Positions 47,601 to 58,751 of a stretch of 64,000 bases of DNA are shown piece after piece. Both the position numbers and the translations under genes were made by a program. The DNA comes from Dryas octopetala (Eukaryota > Streptophyta > Magnoliopsida > Rosales > Rosaceae): assembly GCA_963921425.1 (NCBI GenBank), contig OY992832.1:19938835-20002834 (forward strand). Reading direction: 5' to 3'. The notes beneath the pieces were generated by a model. The model had not been told where the DNA came from and searched no databases. It worked only from the letters and a program-made list of their open reading frames with translations. The first letter of the stretch is position 1. Every line of letters starts with the position of its first letter.

Positions 47601-47720
47601 CGACGCCGACGCCCGACCCGACGCCGACGCCCAGACGCGACGCCGACTCACTTGCTCAGCCCGACGCCGACGCCCTGACGCGACGCCGACTCACCTGCGC
47701 GACCCTGTGCCGACGCGGCG
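47601..47720 (+). repeat. GC-rich CGACGC tandem repeat at the gap edge
   Basis: Irregular repeats of CGACGCCGACGCC and GACGCGACGCCGACTCAC type, far more GC-rich than anything nearby. Such an array is a likely cause of the gap. The following 100 bases keep diluted CTGCGACGAC-like pieces. Confidence 0.8.
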
Positions 47721-47807
47721 TCGGTGACTTTCACTGTGCGACTGCTGCGACGACTTGTGCGACTAGACTGAGTGGCAGCCTCTACGACTGAGCAAACTTC
47801 TGAGTGA

Positions 47808-50800
47808 TTGGCTGCTGCTTTGTGTTGCTTTGTGCAAGCAGAGAAAAAAAAAAAAAAAAAAAAGGAAAAAGAGAAAAAAAAAAAAAAAATGCTGCATCCC
47901 AGGGTGAACTCTGTTAGTTCCTCCAGCTTTGTTGTCAAGTCAGGTATCTCTAACTCTGTTTTGAGTACTTCTGCTTGTACTAGTGATGGTGCATGGATAA
48001 TTGATACAGGTGCTACGGATCATATGACTTCTGATCGTTATGTTTTTAGTCATTTTTCATCTGTCTGTTCTAAGCCATTTATTGTCAATGCCAATGGTGT
48101 GTCGTCTCCTGTTTTAGGAGATGGCACGGTATCCTTTTCCTCTGATTTGTCTTTGCCTAATGTGCTGTTTGTTCCTTCCTTGAATTGTAACCTTATTTCT
48201 GTTAGTCAACTAACCAAAACTCATAATTGTGTGGCCACATTCTATCCTACCCATTGTGTTTTCCAGGACATTCATACCAAGGAGAAGATTGGCAGTGGTA
48301 GAAAGAGTGGTGGATTGTACTATCTGGATAGTGGGGTTTCCGCTTCAGATGGTCGTGGCATTGTGAGTCTAGTTAGTGATGATTCCTCTGAAAATCAGAA
48401 GAAGATTTGGTTGTGGCATCGCCGACTTGGTCATCCGTCCTTTAGTTATCTTCGGCGTTTATTTCCCTCTTTATTTCGTGGATTGAACATTTCCAATTTT
48501 AATTGTGAAGTTTGTGTGTTGGCCAAAAGCCATCGTTCAGTGTTTCCTTCTAGTGCTACACGTATGGATGTTCCTTTTGCTTTGGTCCACTCGGATGTTT
48601 GGGGTCCGGCCCCGTGTGGTACACATAAAGGAATGAAATGGTTTGTGACATTTATTGATGATTGTACTAGAATGACTTGGGTGTATCTTCTGAAACATAA
48701 AAGTGATGTGTGTGCTGTTTTTCGCCTTTTTCATCATATGGTCCTCACCCAGTTTGCCTGTCCTATTAAGGTTTTGCGCTCAGATAATGGCGGTGAGTTT
48801 GTTAATACAGAGATGACTCAGTATTTTGCTTCTGCGGGGATCCTTCATCAGACTTCTTGCGCTCATTCTCCACAACAGAATGGGGTTGCTGAACGAAAAA
48901 ATCGACATTTATTGGAAGTCACTCGGTCCCTTCTTCTGGGGGGTCACGTGCCATCTTTGTTCTGGGGTGATGCCTTGAGTTCTGCCGTCTATTTGATTAA
49001 TCGGACCCCATCTAGTGTCCTTGACTTTCGGCGACCTTTGGATGTTCTCTCGGATTTTGTCTCTCTACCAGGTATCCTTCATTTGGAACCCCGTGTTTTT
49101 GGGTGTGTTGTTTTTGTGCATTTACATTCTCATCAGCGATCCAAGCTCGCATCTCGGGCATTAGAGTGTGTATTTGTTGGTTATGGTCCATCCCAGAAGG
49201 GGTATCGGTGCTATCATCCTTCTACTCAGCGCTTCTATGTTTCTATGGATGTCACTTTTCATGAACATCAACTTTTTTATTCCCCACGTCCACTGGATTC
49301 TACCCTTCAGGGGGAGGTTTATAATGAAGTGCAGAATCGAGATGATCTGTTGTTCTTTGGTAGTAGTGGTGAGGAAGGACCAGAACAGACTACTGATCGT
49401 CTAGTGTCGGAGTCTAGTAGGGAGGAAGGATCAGAACAGACTACTGACCGTCCAGTGTCTGAGTCTGAGGATGAGACTGAGACAGCAGAATATACTGAGA
49501 ATGTGGTGAGACAAGAACCCACGGTTTTTGAGTCTGAGGAATCACCACTCCATGATAGTACAGCCATCTCTCCTACTCCATTGAATCAATCTTCTTCGTC
49601 CATTGAGGTAACCAACAATACTCTTGATTCACTTTCTGGTTCAGATCTTGATTCTCATGCTTCTAAATTTACACTTCCTCCTCGGTCTAACCGAGGACAA
49701 CCACCAGCTAAATATGAGCCAGATCCAAATGCCAAAGTTAGGTACTCAATTAATAATCATGTGTCGTCTGTTAGGCTTTCAAAGTCATATGAATCGTATG
49801 TTCTGCAATTATCTTCTGTTTCTGTTCCTAGTAGATTGCAGGATGCTCTTACAGATTCTAGATGGACCAAAGCTATGGCTGAAGAAATGGCGGCATTACA
49901 GAAGAATTCAACCTGGGAATTGGTTTCTCTACCTAAGGGGAAGAAGACAGTAGGATGCAGATGGGTGTTTGCAGTCAAACACAAAGCTGATGGGTCAGTT
50001 GAAAGGTATAAGGCAAGGTTGGTAGCAAAGGGTTATACACAGTCCTATGGCATAGACTACTTGGAGACGTTTGCTCCAGTGGCCAAGTTAAACACAGTAC
50101 GGGTTCTGTTATCTTTGGCTGCTAACAAAGATTGGCCACTGCTTCAGTTTGATGTAAAGAATGCCTTTCTCCATGGTGATTTGACTGAAGAAGTATACAT
50201 GGATCCTCCTCCAGGTATACCAGAGTTTGAGAATACGAGATTAGTATGCAGACTAAGGAAGTCTTTGTATGGTCTTAAACAATCTCCGAGAGCCTGGTTT
50301 GGGAGATTCACCCGTGCAATGAAGAACTATGGTTATCGGCAGAGTAATTTTGATCATACTTTGTTCCTAAAGAAAAGGGGGAAGAAGATTACTGCTCTTA
50401 TCATTTACGTTGATGATATGGTTCTGACCGGAGATGATTATGAGGAAATCTCTAATTTGCAGAGGTACTTGTCTCAAGAGTTTGAAATGAAGCAGCTGGG
50501 GGACTTGAAGTTCTTTCTTGGGATAGAAGTGGCTCGGTCTAAACATGGCATATTCCTATCTCAAAGGAAATATGTTTTAGACTTGTTATCTGAAACTGGT
50601 ATGCTTGGGTGTAAGCCAGCTGTCACTCCTATGGAACAAAACCATAGACTTTTCGAGTGTTTGGGGGCCTTGCCTGCAGATAAGGGGCGATATCAGAGAC
50701 TTGTTGGAAGATTGATATATTTGTCTCATACTAGACCTGACATTGCTTATGCGGTTAGTGTAGTAAGCCAGTTTATGCATGCCCCGTGTAAACCCCATAT

Positions 50801-51362
50801 GGATGCTGTGGAGCGAATTTTGCAGTATTTGAAATCTGCACCTGGTAAGGGATTGTTATTTGCTAATCATGGTCATGTGAATGTTGAAGGGTTTTCTGAT
50901 GCAGACTGGGGTGGTTCAGCAGATGATAGAAGGTCTACCTCAGGCTACTTTACCTTTGTAGGAGGAAATTTGGTGACCTGGAGAAGAAAGAAGCAATCAG
51001 TTGTATCTAGGTCGAGTGCAGAGGCTGAATACAGAGGTATGGCACTTGGAGTAGTCGAACTTTTGTGGTTGAGACATTTATTGACTGATTTAGGGTGTCC
51101 ACCTACCAAACCTATAGACTTGTTTTGTGATAACAAATCTGCTATTGATATAGCACATAATCCTGTTCAGCATGATAGAACAAAACACATTGAGATTGAT
51201 CGACACTTCATCAAAGAGAAACTTGAAGCGAAGATTATTAACTTTCCATTTGTGAAGTCCGAAGATCAGCTTGCAGATGTGTTGACCAAGGCTGTGGCAA
51301 ATCGGGTGTTTTTGGACTCACTAGACAAGTTGGGCATGTGCGATATATATGCACTAACTTGA
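47808..51362 (+). CDS. Copia-B pol polyprotein (protease, integrase, RT, RNase H)
   Basis: A single open frame. The 1184 codons from 47808 start with a Lys-rich run made by two poly(A) blocks; ATG 47889 is a more natural start. Protease DTGATDHM is near residue 65, the integrase zinc region HRRLGHPSF...CEVC near 200-235, and the integrase core HSDVWGP, RSDNGGEF and QQNGVAERKN near 263-365. Reverse transcriptase has YVDD near 867, and RNase H has SDADWGG and DNKSAID near 1027-1120. No gag or CCHC knuckle precedes the protease, unlike a complete copia element. The intact pol suggests recent activity. Confidence 0.93.
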   Translation: MAAALCCFVQAEKKKKKKKEKEKKKKKMLHPRVNSVSSSSFVVKSGISNSVLSTSACTSDGAWIIDTGATDHMTSDRYVFSHFSSVCSKPFIVNANGVSSPVLGDGTVSFSSDLSLPNVLFVPSLNCNLISVSQLTKTHNCVATFYPTHCVFQDIHTKEKIGSGRKSGGLYYLDSGVSASDGRGIVSLVSDDSSENQKKIWLWHRRLGHPSFSYLRRLFPSLFRGLNISNFNCEVCVLAKSHRSVFPSSATRMDVPFALVHSDVWGPAPCGTHKGMKWFVTFIDDCTRMTWVYLLKHKSDVCAVFRLFHHMVLTQFACPIKVLRSDNGGEFVNTEMTQYFASAGILHQTSCAHSPQQNGVAERKNRHLLEVTRSLLLGGHVPSLFWGDALSSAVYLINRTPSSVLDFRRPLDVLSDFVSLPGILHLEPRVFGCVVFVHLHSHQRSKLASRALECVFVGYGPSQKGYRCYHPSTQRFYVSMDVTFHEHQLFYSPRPLDSTLQGEVYNEVQNRDDLLFFGSSGEEGPEQTTDRLVSESSREEGSEQTTDRPVSESEDETETAEYTENVVRQEPTVFESEESPLHDSTAISPTPLNQSSSSIEVTNNTLDSLSGSDLDSHASKFTLPPRSNRGQPPAKYEPDPNAKVRYSINNHVSSVRLSKSYESYVLQLSSVSVPSRLQDALTDSRWTKAMAEEMAALQKNSTWELVSLPKGKKTVGCRWVFAVKHKADGSVERYKARLVAKGYTQSYGIDYLETFAPVAKLNTVRVLLSLAANKDWPLLQFDVKNAFLHGDLTEEVYMDPPPGIPEFENTRLVCRLRKSLYGLKQSPRAWFGRFTRAMKNYGYRQSNFDHTLFLKKRGKKITALIIYVDDMVLTGDDYEEISNLQRYLSQEFEMKQLGDLKFFLGIEVARSKHGIFLSQRKYVLDLLSETGMLGCKPAVTPMEQNHRLFECLGALPADKGRYQRLVGRLIYLSHTRPDIAYAVSVVSQFMHAPCKPHMDAVERILQYLKSAPGKGLLFANHGHVNVEGFSDADWGGSADDRRSTSGYFTFVGGNLVTWRRKKQSVVSRSSAEAEYRGMALGVVELLWLRHLLTDLGCPPTKPIDLFCDNKSAIDIAHNPVQHDRTKHIEIDRHFIKEKLEAKIINFPFVKSEDQLADVLTKAVANRVFLDSLDKLGMCDIYALT

Positions 51363-51541
51363 GGGGGAGTGTTGGTGTGAGTCAACACGTGGGATTATTG
51401 TGTAATTATTAGAATTAATTAGGTGATTTATTAATTCCTGTATTTTAGTTATAGGCCCATGTATATAAACCACATTTTGTGGTCTTATTCAATTAAGCAG
51501 AAATCATATTGAAAACCCTAAACCTAATCCTTTTCTGTTCA
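51361..51541 (+). repeat. Copia-B polypurine tract and 3' LTR
   Basis: The purine run GAGGGGGAG ends the internal region at 51369. A TG...CA segment of about 172 bp (51370-51541) follows, beginning TGTTGGTGTGAG with a CACGTG box and a TATATAAA box. The matching 5' LTR is not visible, so the right boundary is an estimate. Confidence 0.65.
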
Positions 51542-53787
51542 AAAGAGACTCCAAAAATCAATGCATGTGTTATAGTGGTTGACATGCAGTGTCAACAAGT
51601 CAACCTTTTGGACTTGCTGATGACAGCTGCTGCCCGGCCATCATTACAAGTTTTATTACACGCCTCTCACTATCTTTCTGCTGATACGTGGAATAAATTT
51701 TGTGTTGTCTGCTTACACTATGAATTATGAAAGACATTGTGCTAAAGCAGTGCACCCAAGAACACTTTAAAAATGTACCCATGCCAGCAATTGCAACCAC
51801 ATTACGCTAATTGGTATGTGAGTGGTTACACCACCCATCTTAGTGGCATCACTGATCAGACCATTCCCTTATCTACTTAATTAGTTTCTGTGCAATTTAT
51901 GCTTAAAGGTTTAATGGATTATTTTCTCATAATCACATTTGTTAGACGTCAAAAAACTCGTAAAATCACATTCACACGAGATACATGTTTTTTTAGAAGA
52001 GATTCTTTCTTAGATATATAGGAGAGGGCTCTTTCTATAGGAGAGTGGAGAGCCCTCTCATTTGCACAAAACAGATGCGGAATAGCAGTTTTCTTATACA
52101 ATCTTCAAGTGAGATCACCTTCTTGTAATAATTTGATGTGAAATTTCAGTTACAGGCTTACAGCAACCTGGTATAAATAAAATTAGCTAATTAATCACAT
52201 CATGTACCAAATGGAGTCCATTTATTACAGGCTTTAACATTAATTACTATATATTTGTATTATGTCCCAAAGCACATTGTCATGACAACGTACTTAATGA
52301 GTTTTAATTTTCTATTCATGCTTTCTCAGGTACTTGGCAAGAGTATCAGAACAAATCTATCGTATGCATGTGAATATAATGGACAATTTGGTCACTAGGG
52401 GTAATGCTTTTAGGCAATGGGAGTGGAGTGCACACAATTTTTAGAGTTTTCAGATGTGTTCTTGTCGCTTCTTAATAAATAATGATAATCATAAAATATT
52501 GAAGGGGAGATTATGCTTCTCTTTTTCGACGATTTGAATTTATCATTGCCTGCTGAAGCATAAAAAACTCATCTAGGGAAGGCCATTATTGGGTTTGGAT
52601 TCTGTGCAGACATATTTATCATACTAACTAATTCTCAGGGGAATTGAGTTGGAATTTTGAAGGATTGTGTCCGCTAGTCCCAGACAAGTGTGATTGGAAT
52701 GATGAACATGCTTTTTGACCATATTTATGTGACAATGGCATTGGAAACTGATCATGTTGTTCTTCATATCATACAATCCATTAGTGGGTTGTGCGCCTTA
52801 ACATCTTGCCTATATGTGTTGGTTCCTACTACTATAACTTTACAATTTTAAATTGCTGAGTTGGATGAAGTTCCAGCGCCAGAGGAGTAACCACACTTTA
52901 AGGTCTTTTATTGTTAATCATAGTCATGACACTGTCATGTCCGAGAATACACTAAACAATATATATCAAGTTTACAATCTTGTAAATTACTAAATAAGCG
53001 AATAACACGAAAGATTGGAACTTCACTATCATGTTAAAGAATCATTACATCCAGAAATTTAAATAGTTAGGAAATATAACGTCCTAATATAAAGCTAGCA
53101 CAACTTTATGTGCTTAATTATAACAAATGCACCTTAAGTACTCCTCTCATCTAAATGAAGTCGATCTTCTTTAAAATGAACCCTAATCACTTTTTCTTAA
53201 GTTCATCTTCCTTTCCAATCTTTACCTTGTAGATGATTGACCATTTGAACCAAAAGTACATGCAAATCCAACTATATATATATATATATATATATGCTCA
53301 ATTATTGGGCCAACTATGAACCATCAACTTTCACTTTCATCACATCTTCAGTAAGATTCTGTTTCTGGTGCACCATGTTTCTTCGTGAAAGAGAGGTAGT
53401 CATGTTTTGTCAATTAACAAGTGAGGCCTTCAACTTTCAACTTTCAACTTTCAAGTCAGAGAAAACGAAACAAGAAAAGAACAACTTTTACTCCTGTGAG
53501 AGGTATCTACTTAATTAACTAAGCGGGTTAAAGAAAGTAGTGGAATTTAGATGTGGCCAACATGTATTGGGAATCACACGCATAACTGCATAAGCATAAG
53601 TTGGTCTTGTTGTTCCGCTTTCTTTTGTTGACATTGACTTACCAGTCTGCACTGTCTTTTTTGTAGTATTCCTCTAGATTTCCTGCACCAGCATGAGCAT
53701 GCGTTACAAGAAAGCAGTTGTCTGTATTCATCACAGTGAGCAAATCCAATGTCTGATCTGCTTATTATTATTATTGTTATTATCATT
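51542..53787. other. Intergenic DNA, no confident gene
   Basis: It contains a small perfect-stem hairpin (AGAGGGCTCT / AGAGCCCTCT, 52023-52060), an exon-like stretch at 52330-52441 (see findings), and an AT microsatellite at 53273-53295. No splice-linked gene was found. Confidence 0.5.
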
Positions 53788-54155
53788 AGGGTTAAATAAA
53801 AAAATGGTCCACGAACTTTACTGTAATTCTCAATTTGGTCTATTAACTATAAAAAGTGTCAATTTGGTTCATGAATTTCTCTAATTGTACAAAAGCAGTA
53901 CAAACGTTAACTTTCATCCAAAAAATAAACAGAACTAGTCATGTGCACAACATGTGACTGCATTTTTAGGGGTATTTCAGTCCATTTATTACATTTTGAC
54001 TTATATTTTGGCTTAAATTTTTTGATAAAAGTTAACGTTTGTACTGCTTTGGTACAACTTGAAAAATTGGTGGACCAAATTGACACTTTTTATAGTTAAT
54101 GGACCAAATTGAGAATCACAGTAAAATTTATGGATCATTTTTTGTATTTAATTCT
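53788..54155. mobile_element. Foldback MITE L
   Basis: The ends AGGGTTAAATAAAAAAATGG and the inverse of ATTTTTTGTATTTAATTCT pair. The inner blocks CTCAATTTGGTC / GACCAAATTGAG, AACTATAAAAAGTGTCAATT and GTACAAACGTTAAC / GTTAACGTTTGTAC pair exactly. It is non-coding. Confidence 0.85.
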
Positions 54156-54712
54156 AATTAATTATTATTATTTAAAACTATTTATACAATACCACATTGT
54201 GTACATTATTATTAAGAGAGAGAATTCCACACCGTAAAAATAAAGTCTTGCATAATAGACTATATAAGGTCTTAAGCATCTCTATTTAGTGCGAATTAAC
54301 AGTCGCCATAATATAACATGTTCCACGGTATGATTACACTTCAGATATATTTATCATTATTTATATAAATTGCTAATGGATTTGCACCAACCAACTTTAA
54401 CAAGATTCAATTGCACCTAGACCAATTTCCATTGCAAATGCCAACTAAGAAATTTTATGGATCACACAGTTCTAAAGCAAAGCAAAGATATGGATGGATA
54501 TATAATATGATAAAAGCTTAATTGATCGAGGAGCTCTTATCCTTTGGGTGAAGAATAATGGTACAGACTGCATTCACTTTTGCTTTATTTTATACTCGGA
54601 TTTATGTCCCTCCCTCCAATATGTAATTCCAAAAGAATTTCCACAAAATCAAAGTGCCCTTAGACTATGGGATATAATAGCTGGTGATATAATCACCTTT
54701 CTCCAAGAACAC

Positions 54713-54760
54713 ATTGAAAATGATTTTTTTTATTTTTTTGGTAAAAATATTGAAAATGAT
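54713..54760 (-). mobile_element. Micro-insertion in complement: TTTTTACC plus A-rich tail
   Basis: ATTGAAAATGAT is duplicated exactly (54713-54724 and 54749-54760) around 24 bases that read ATTTTTACC followed by A7-T-A7 in complement. It has the same layout as the TGGCC examples, in the opposite orientation. Confidence 0.55.
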
Positions 54761-54908
54761 AGTAGGCAGATTAATTTTTGCTGGGATTGATCGGTTGGAG
54801 ATCCTCTTACATCCTCAACTCTTTCCTTATAGCTTCATATGCTTTATCTAGTTGCATAAACCTTTGAACACTGAAGTGATTGAAACAAGAAACTAAATTT
54901 TAAAAAGA

Positions 54909-55104
54909 ATAATGCTATACTTACCACATTCTTATACCACATTTTTATACCATCTGACGTGTCATTATTTTATTGGACAAAGTTTTTCTTTTCCTTTTTG
55001 GGTTTTTCTTTTTATTTTTTAGTATCCAATGTATGAATGCCATGTAAGTTGCCACATAAGGTGGTATGAAATTATGGTATAAAAATGTGGTATATGTAGC
55101 ACTA
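54909..55104. mobile_element. Foldback MITE M
   Basis: AATGCTATACTTACCACATT and the inverse of AATGTGGTATATGTAGCACT pair at the ends, with ACATTTTTATACCA repeated inward in both arms. A stray piece of the same family (ATATACCACATTCATACCAC) lies at 55148-55170. Confidence 0.8.
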
Positions 55105-55946
55105 CTGTTTTAAAAAAGAGAGATGTTAGATGTATTATTATATTTTGTGTATATATACCACATTCATACCACACCTCTCCGATTAAGTGAGATGAAAGCT
55201 AAGATAAAAATAGTAAGAGATGTGAGCTGCAAATGGGGTTCGGATGGGCTGCACATGGGCCTGGGGTGGACTGCATATGGGGTTGAGGTTGGGCTGCACA
55301 TGGGCTTGGGCGGACTGCATACGGTGCTGGGACTGGACTGGAACGGTTTGGGCTCTAAGATATATATAGAAAAAAAAAAAAAAAAAAAATCAGTTAGTCT
55401 CTCCCGCGCTAAAGCCCAGGCTAGCCAAGGTTCAACATTACTGTCTTCTTTGTAATACAAGAACATTGTCTTTTGATTCACTCCAAACCCAATTATGGCA
55501 ATTCACTATCTGGATTTGCATACTAAGTTCATCTAAGCACATAAAAAGAAAATAAGAAAATCGTGAGAGAAGAAACCATTGATTCTATGTATTTGATAGA
55601 GAAATTAGAAGAAAAAAAATTAATCCTAAATTATTATAGGTAGTGGTGTTAAATTTTGATAAGATACGATAACATGATTTAAATCTAACATGAAATTGGA
55701 GGATTTGGGTTAACTATTACTTGACAAGAATACAAATATGACACAAACACGCTAAGACGAATAATAACAGGATGAGATTAGTGTCAAACATGAATAACCC
55801 GATTATGACACGTACAATAAACATGTTTAATTAATATTATACAAAAAAATGATTAACTTTTTCCATTTTTTTTAATATTTATAGTATGAATCATTCTATA
55901 TTATTTATATTTTATTAGTATCATGATTAAGTGGATTTGTATTGTA
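55105..55946. other. Intergenic DNA with GGGCT-rich direct repeats
   Basis: Around 55230-55340 there are several direct repeats of GGGCTGCACATGGGCT and GGACTGCATATGG type. An open frame across them is repeat-derived. No gene is seen. Confidence 0.5.
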
Positions 55947-56280
55947 TTAGGGTGGGCATCGGGCGGCTTGGGGCTCAACCCGCCACCACCCGCACATTCG
56001 TCGGTCTGAGCGGATTCTTATTAGTCGGAATAGCGGTTGGAGCTGACAAGGCTTCTCTCTCTCTCTCTCTCTCTCTCTGTGTGGAAAAAATGGCACAGAG
56101 CCACACACACACTCTCTCTCTCTCTCTCAGACCTTTTCTCGGGTCAGCTCGGGTGCCGACAAGCAGTGGAGAACGAAAGCTGAAACTGAGCCGGCGTCTA
56201 TTGGGTTGAGTCGGCTTCGGGTGGTTTGGTCGGCTAGTCGGTCGAAACATCGGCTCGGACGGGTTGACGCCCACCCCTAA
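55947..56280. mobile_element. GC-rich MITE N, hAT-like ends
   Basis: The left end TTAGGGTGGGCATCGGGCGG and the right end read inverted, TTAGGGGTGGGCGTCAACCC, are near copies, and GGGTGGGC is a common plant hAT terminus. The interior has CT and CA microsatellites and CGG-rich repeats. No clear 8-bp duplication is readable, so assignment is tentative. Confidence 0.55.
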
Positions 56281-57192
56281 TTATATAAATGATGCATAAG
56301 CGGTAGCTTTGATTTAAAAATAAAAGGAACTTAGCTTTTAGTTCACAATTATATGGGTATATCAACTCGAACACATAACATGACTATAAATGGGTTTAGA
56401 CTCGTTTAGTTAATATTTGATTAAATTAATTAATAAATTGATATTTGCTAGTATTCAACACAAACATGACGTATTGACGTGTTAACACGAATTGCCATCC
56501 ATTTATATGGTTAAAAGTTAAAACATATTTCGAACGTGAATACAGACACCCATGGGCCATGGCGTCTCTGTCCGGGATAGCTTTGTAAGTATTTGTTGAG
56601 TACTTGAGTAGTTGAGTAGTTGAGTCCCACATCAACCAAGGAGCCATATATATTGGTGAGCAGTCATTTTAGGATCTGCCAATGCCGCATGACCCTAGAT
56701 TGTTACAATTTTTATTATTATTAATAATTCATGATGTTGCTCTCATCTTTATTCAAAATTTACTTGATGATTTACACGTGTTAAGATACTAATTAAAAAA
56801 AAAAACGAATGCAAACAAGAAGCAAGACGAGGACTTGTTGGTTTATTTGTGCATAAAACCAATGAGGAGTCAACCAGCTTTTAGATTGGTGGCTTTTATC
56901 ATTTATGGTAGCTTTTTTGCAGCCACCACCATGTTTGATGGTCGTTCTACACCAACTCAATTTTTAGAACTAACAAGGAAGGGAGTAGATTGGACCTTGA
57001 CTTGGTATAAGATGCACAAAGAATCAAATTGTTAAATTCCCATGAGCCTGTACAATCTAACTATATCCTTATGATATAAGATATTTAACATAAAATGCAA
57101 TGGCGTGTGGAGTTGAGAAATAAATAGAATAATCTATTTATGTCTTCTTATGTTGATATTGTGTGGGATTAAATGACATCATTTTAAGATTT

Positions 57193-57244
57193 ATAGTAAA
57201 ACGTTTTGCTTTGGCCAAAAAAAAAAAATAGTAAAACGTTTTGC
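57193..57244 (+). mobile_element. Micro-insertion: TTTGGCC plus A11 with 17-bp duplication
   Basis: ATAGTAAAACGTTTTGC is duplicated exactly (57193-57209 and 57228-57244). Between the copies are only TTTGGCC and eleven A. It is one of the clearest examples because the repeat is long, exact and not A-rich at its junction. Confidence 0.85.
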
Positions 57245-58224
57245 AAAAGTGTTGAGTTAGGAGACAAATTAAATTGAGGGATAAGTATTTAAGAACAATA
57301 CATTCAAGGGTTGATTTAAATTCAGTCCCTAAATTTTTGTTCTTAACTTGTGCTTCAAATTCAATCCCTTAAACTCATTCTTAAAATGTTTTACATAAAT
57401 AAGATAGTTAAATAAAAATACAATGATATAAAATAATTTAGCTTTGATTAAGATCGAGTTGGATTAGTGTTCAGTCATTTACCACGATTAGGTAAAGAGT
57501 GTGATTAGATTAGAATTGAGCACAATATTGGACATATACAAAGTGAATAGGACCTACCAACACGAATAGTCACCCGGCCCCTAATTAGACAAACATGAGA
57601 GCAAATGGCAGGAAATGCCGACGGTACGTCAGACAGAGGTGGGGAGGGCGTCATCGTGAGTGAAGATGGGTAGCTATCAATCACTAGTTTCATTGGCAGC
57701 AAAGCAGCTGCCAAATTGCCCAAATTGCACAAATTGCACAAATCACAAATTGCAAAATGCTCCACCTACCACCACACCACACCACCCCATTAGCCATGGC
57801 CTTTCCCCCACCAAACACCCCATTTCCAACCCCCTCTAACTTTTCTGTACGCTCTCTCATTATTATTATAATATTAATCTTAATTATATCATCACCACCT
57901 AATCTTATTTATATTCCAAATCACCTCTTTTAACATTATTTAATTATTGCACCACTTTAAATTTCCTTCTATAGATGATGATCACACATTTACATAATTT
58001 TGGTCATAGTCCAATCATTTTGGGTCGACTAATTAAGCTTTCTTTTTAAGATAATGTAGACATTTTTTGTGAGTTACTCTATGGAAGGATACCATTTAAT
58101 TAATTATATATCCAACCTCTCTATATATTTCTGTTATATATAATTTGAAGCAAGAGTTACTCTATGTACAATCGTCTATGCACGTAAACTATTGTGAATC
58201 ATTAACTGTGGTGGAATTCACTAT

Positions 58225-58275
58225 AACATTATCACTTCAATTTTTTTTTTTTTTTACCGAAAACATAATCACATC
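58225..58275 (-). mobile_element. Possible micro-insertion in complement: TTCGGT plus poly(A)
   Basis: AACATTATCACTTC (58225-58238) and AACATAATCACATC (58262-58275) match at 12 of 14 positions and flank TTCGGT with about fifteen A in complement. It is weaker than the others because the repeat has diverged. Confidence 0.45.
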
Positions 58276-58702
58276 TTTAAATAAACAGAATTGATTAAAC
58301 AATAAATTTGATGAATGTAACCGTGCTGTTAAAGTAAAGGAGGTCTTTCTAAGTAGCTTTATATATGAAAGCTGACATGAGGAAATTTATTTATCAGATT
58401 TAAAAGAATGATGGAAATTTGAAACTTGACACGAATGGTTTTCACTTTTCAACCTCATCTGTCAGGTTGGTTGGTGTAGAAGCAAGAAGAAAGAGTAGTG
58501 CAAGAATCCTAGTTTATTATATATATATATGTGTTTTGGACTTGACTTATTCGCACTCAGGACTGAAATCAAAACTTAGACTCACCTCACTCGGTTTTGG
58601 TTGGTGAGAGGATGAGAGCAAGCCTGAAAAGGCGTTTGAACAACCCAAATCCACGAGTCATCTGCTCCAAACTTTCTGATTCATTCCACAAACTACTTGC
58701 TC

Positions 58703-58751
58703 AGCCCTACCACTTCCTTCTGACCAAAAAAAAAAAAGCCCTACCATTTCC
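58703..58751 (+). mobile_element. Micro-insertion: TTCTGACC plus A11 with 15-bp duplication
   Basis: AGCCCTACCACTTCC (58703-58717) and AGCCCTACCATTTCC (58737-58751) differ by one base and flank TTCTGACC and eleven A. Confidence 0.78.

Noticed and set aside
56835..57035. A 66-codon plus-strand frame
   Set aside because: No recognisable domain, no neighbouring exons and ordinary AT-rich context.
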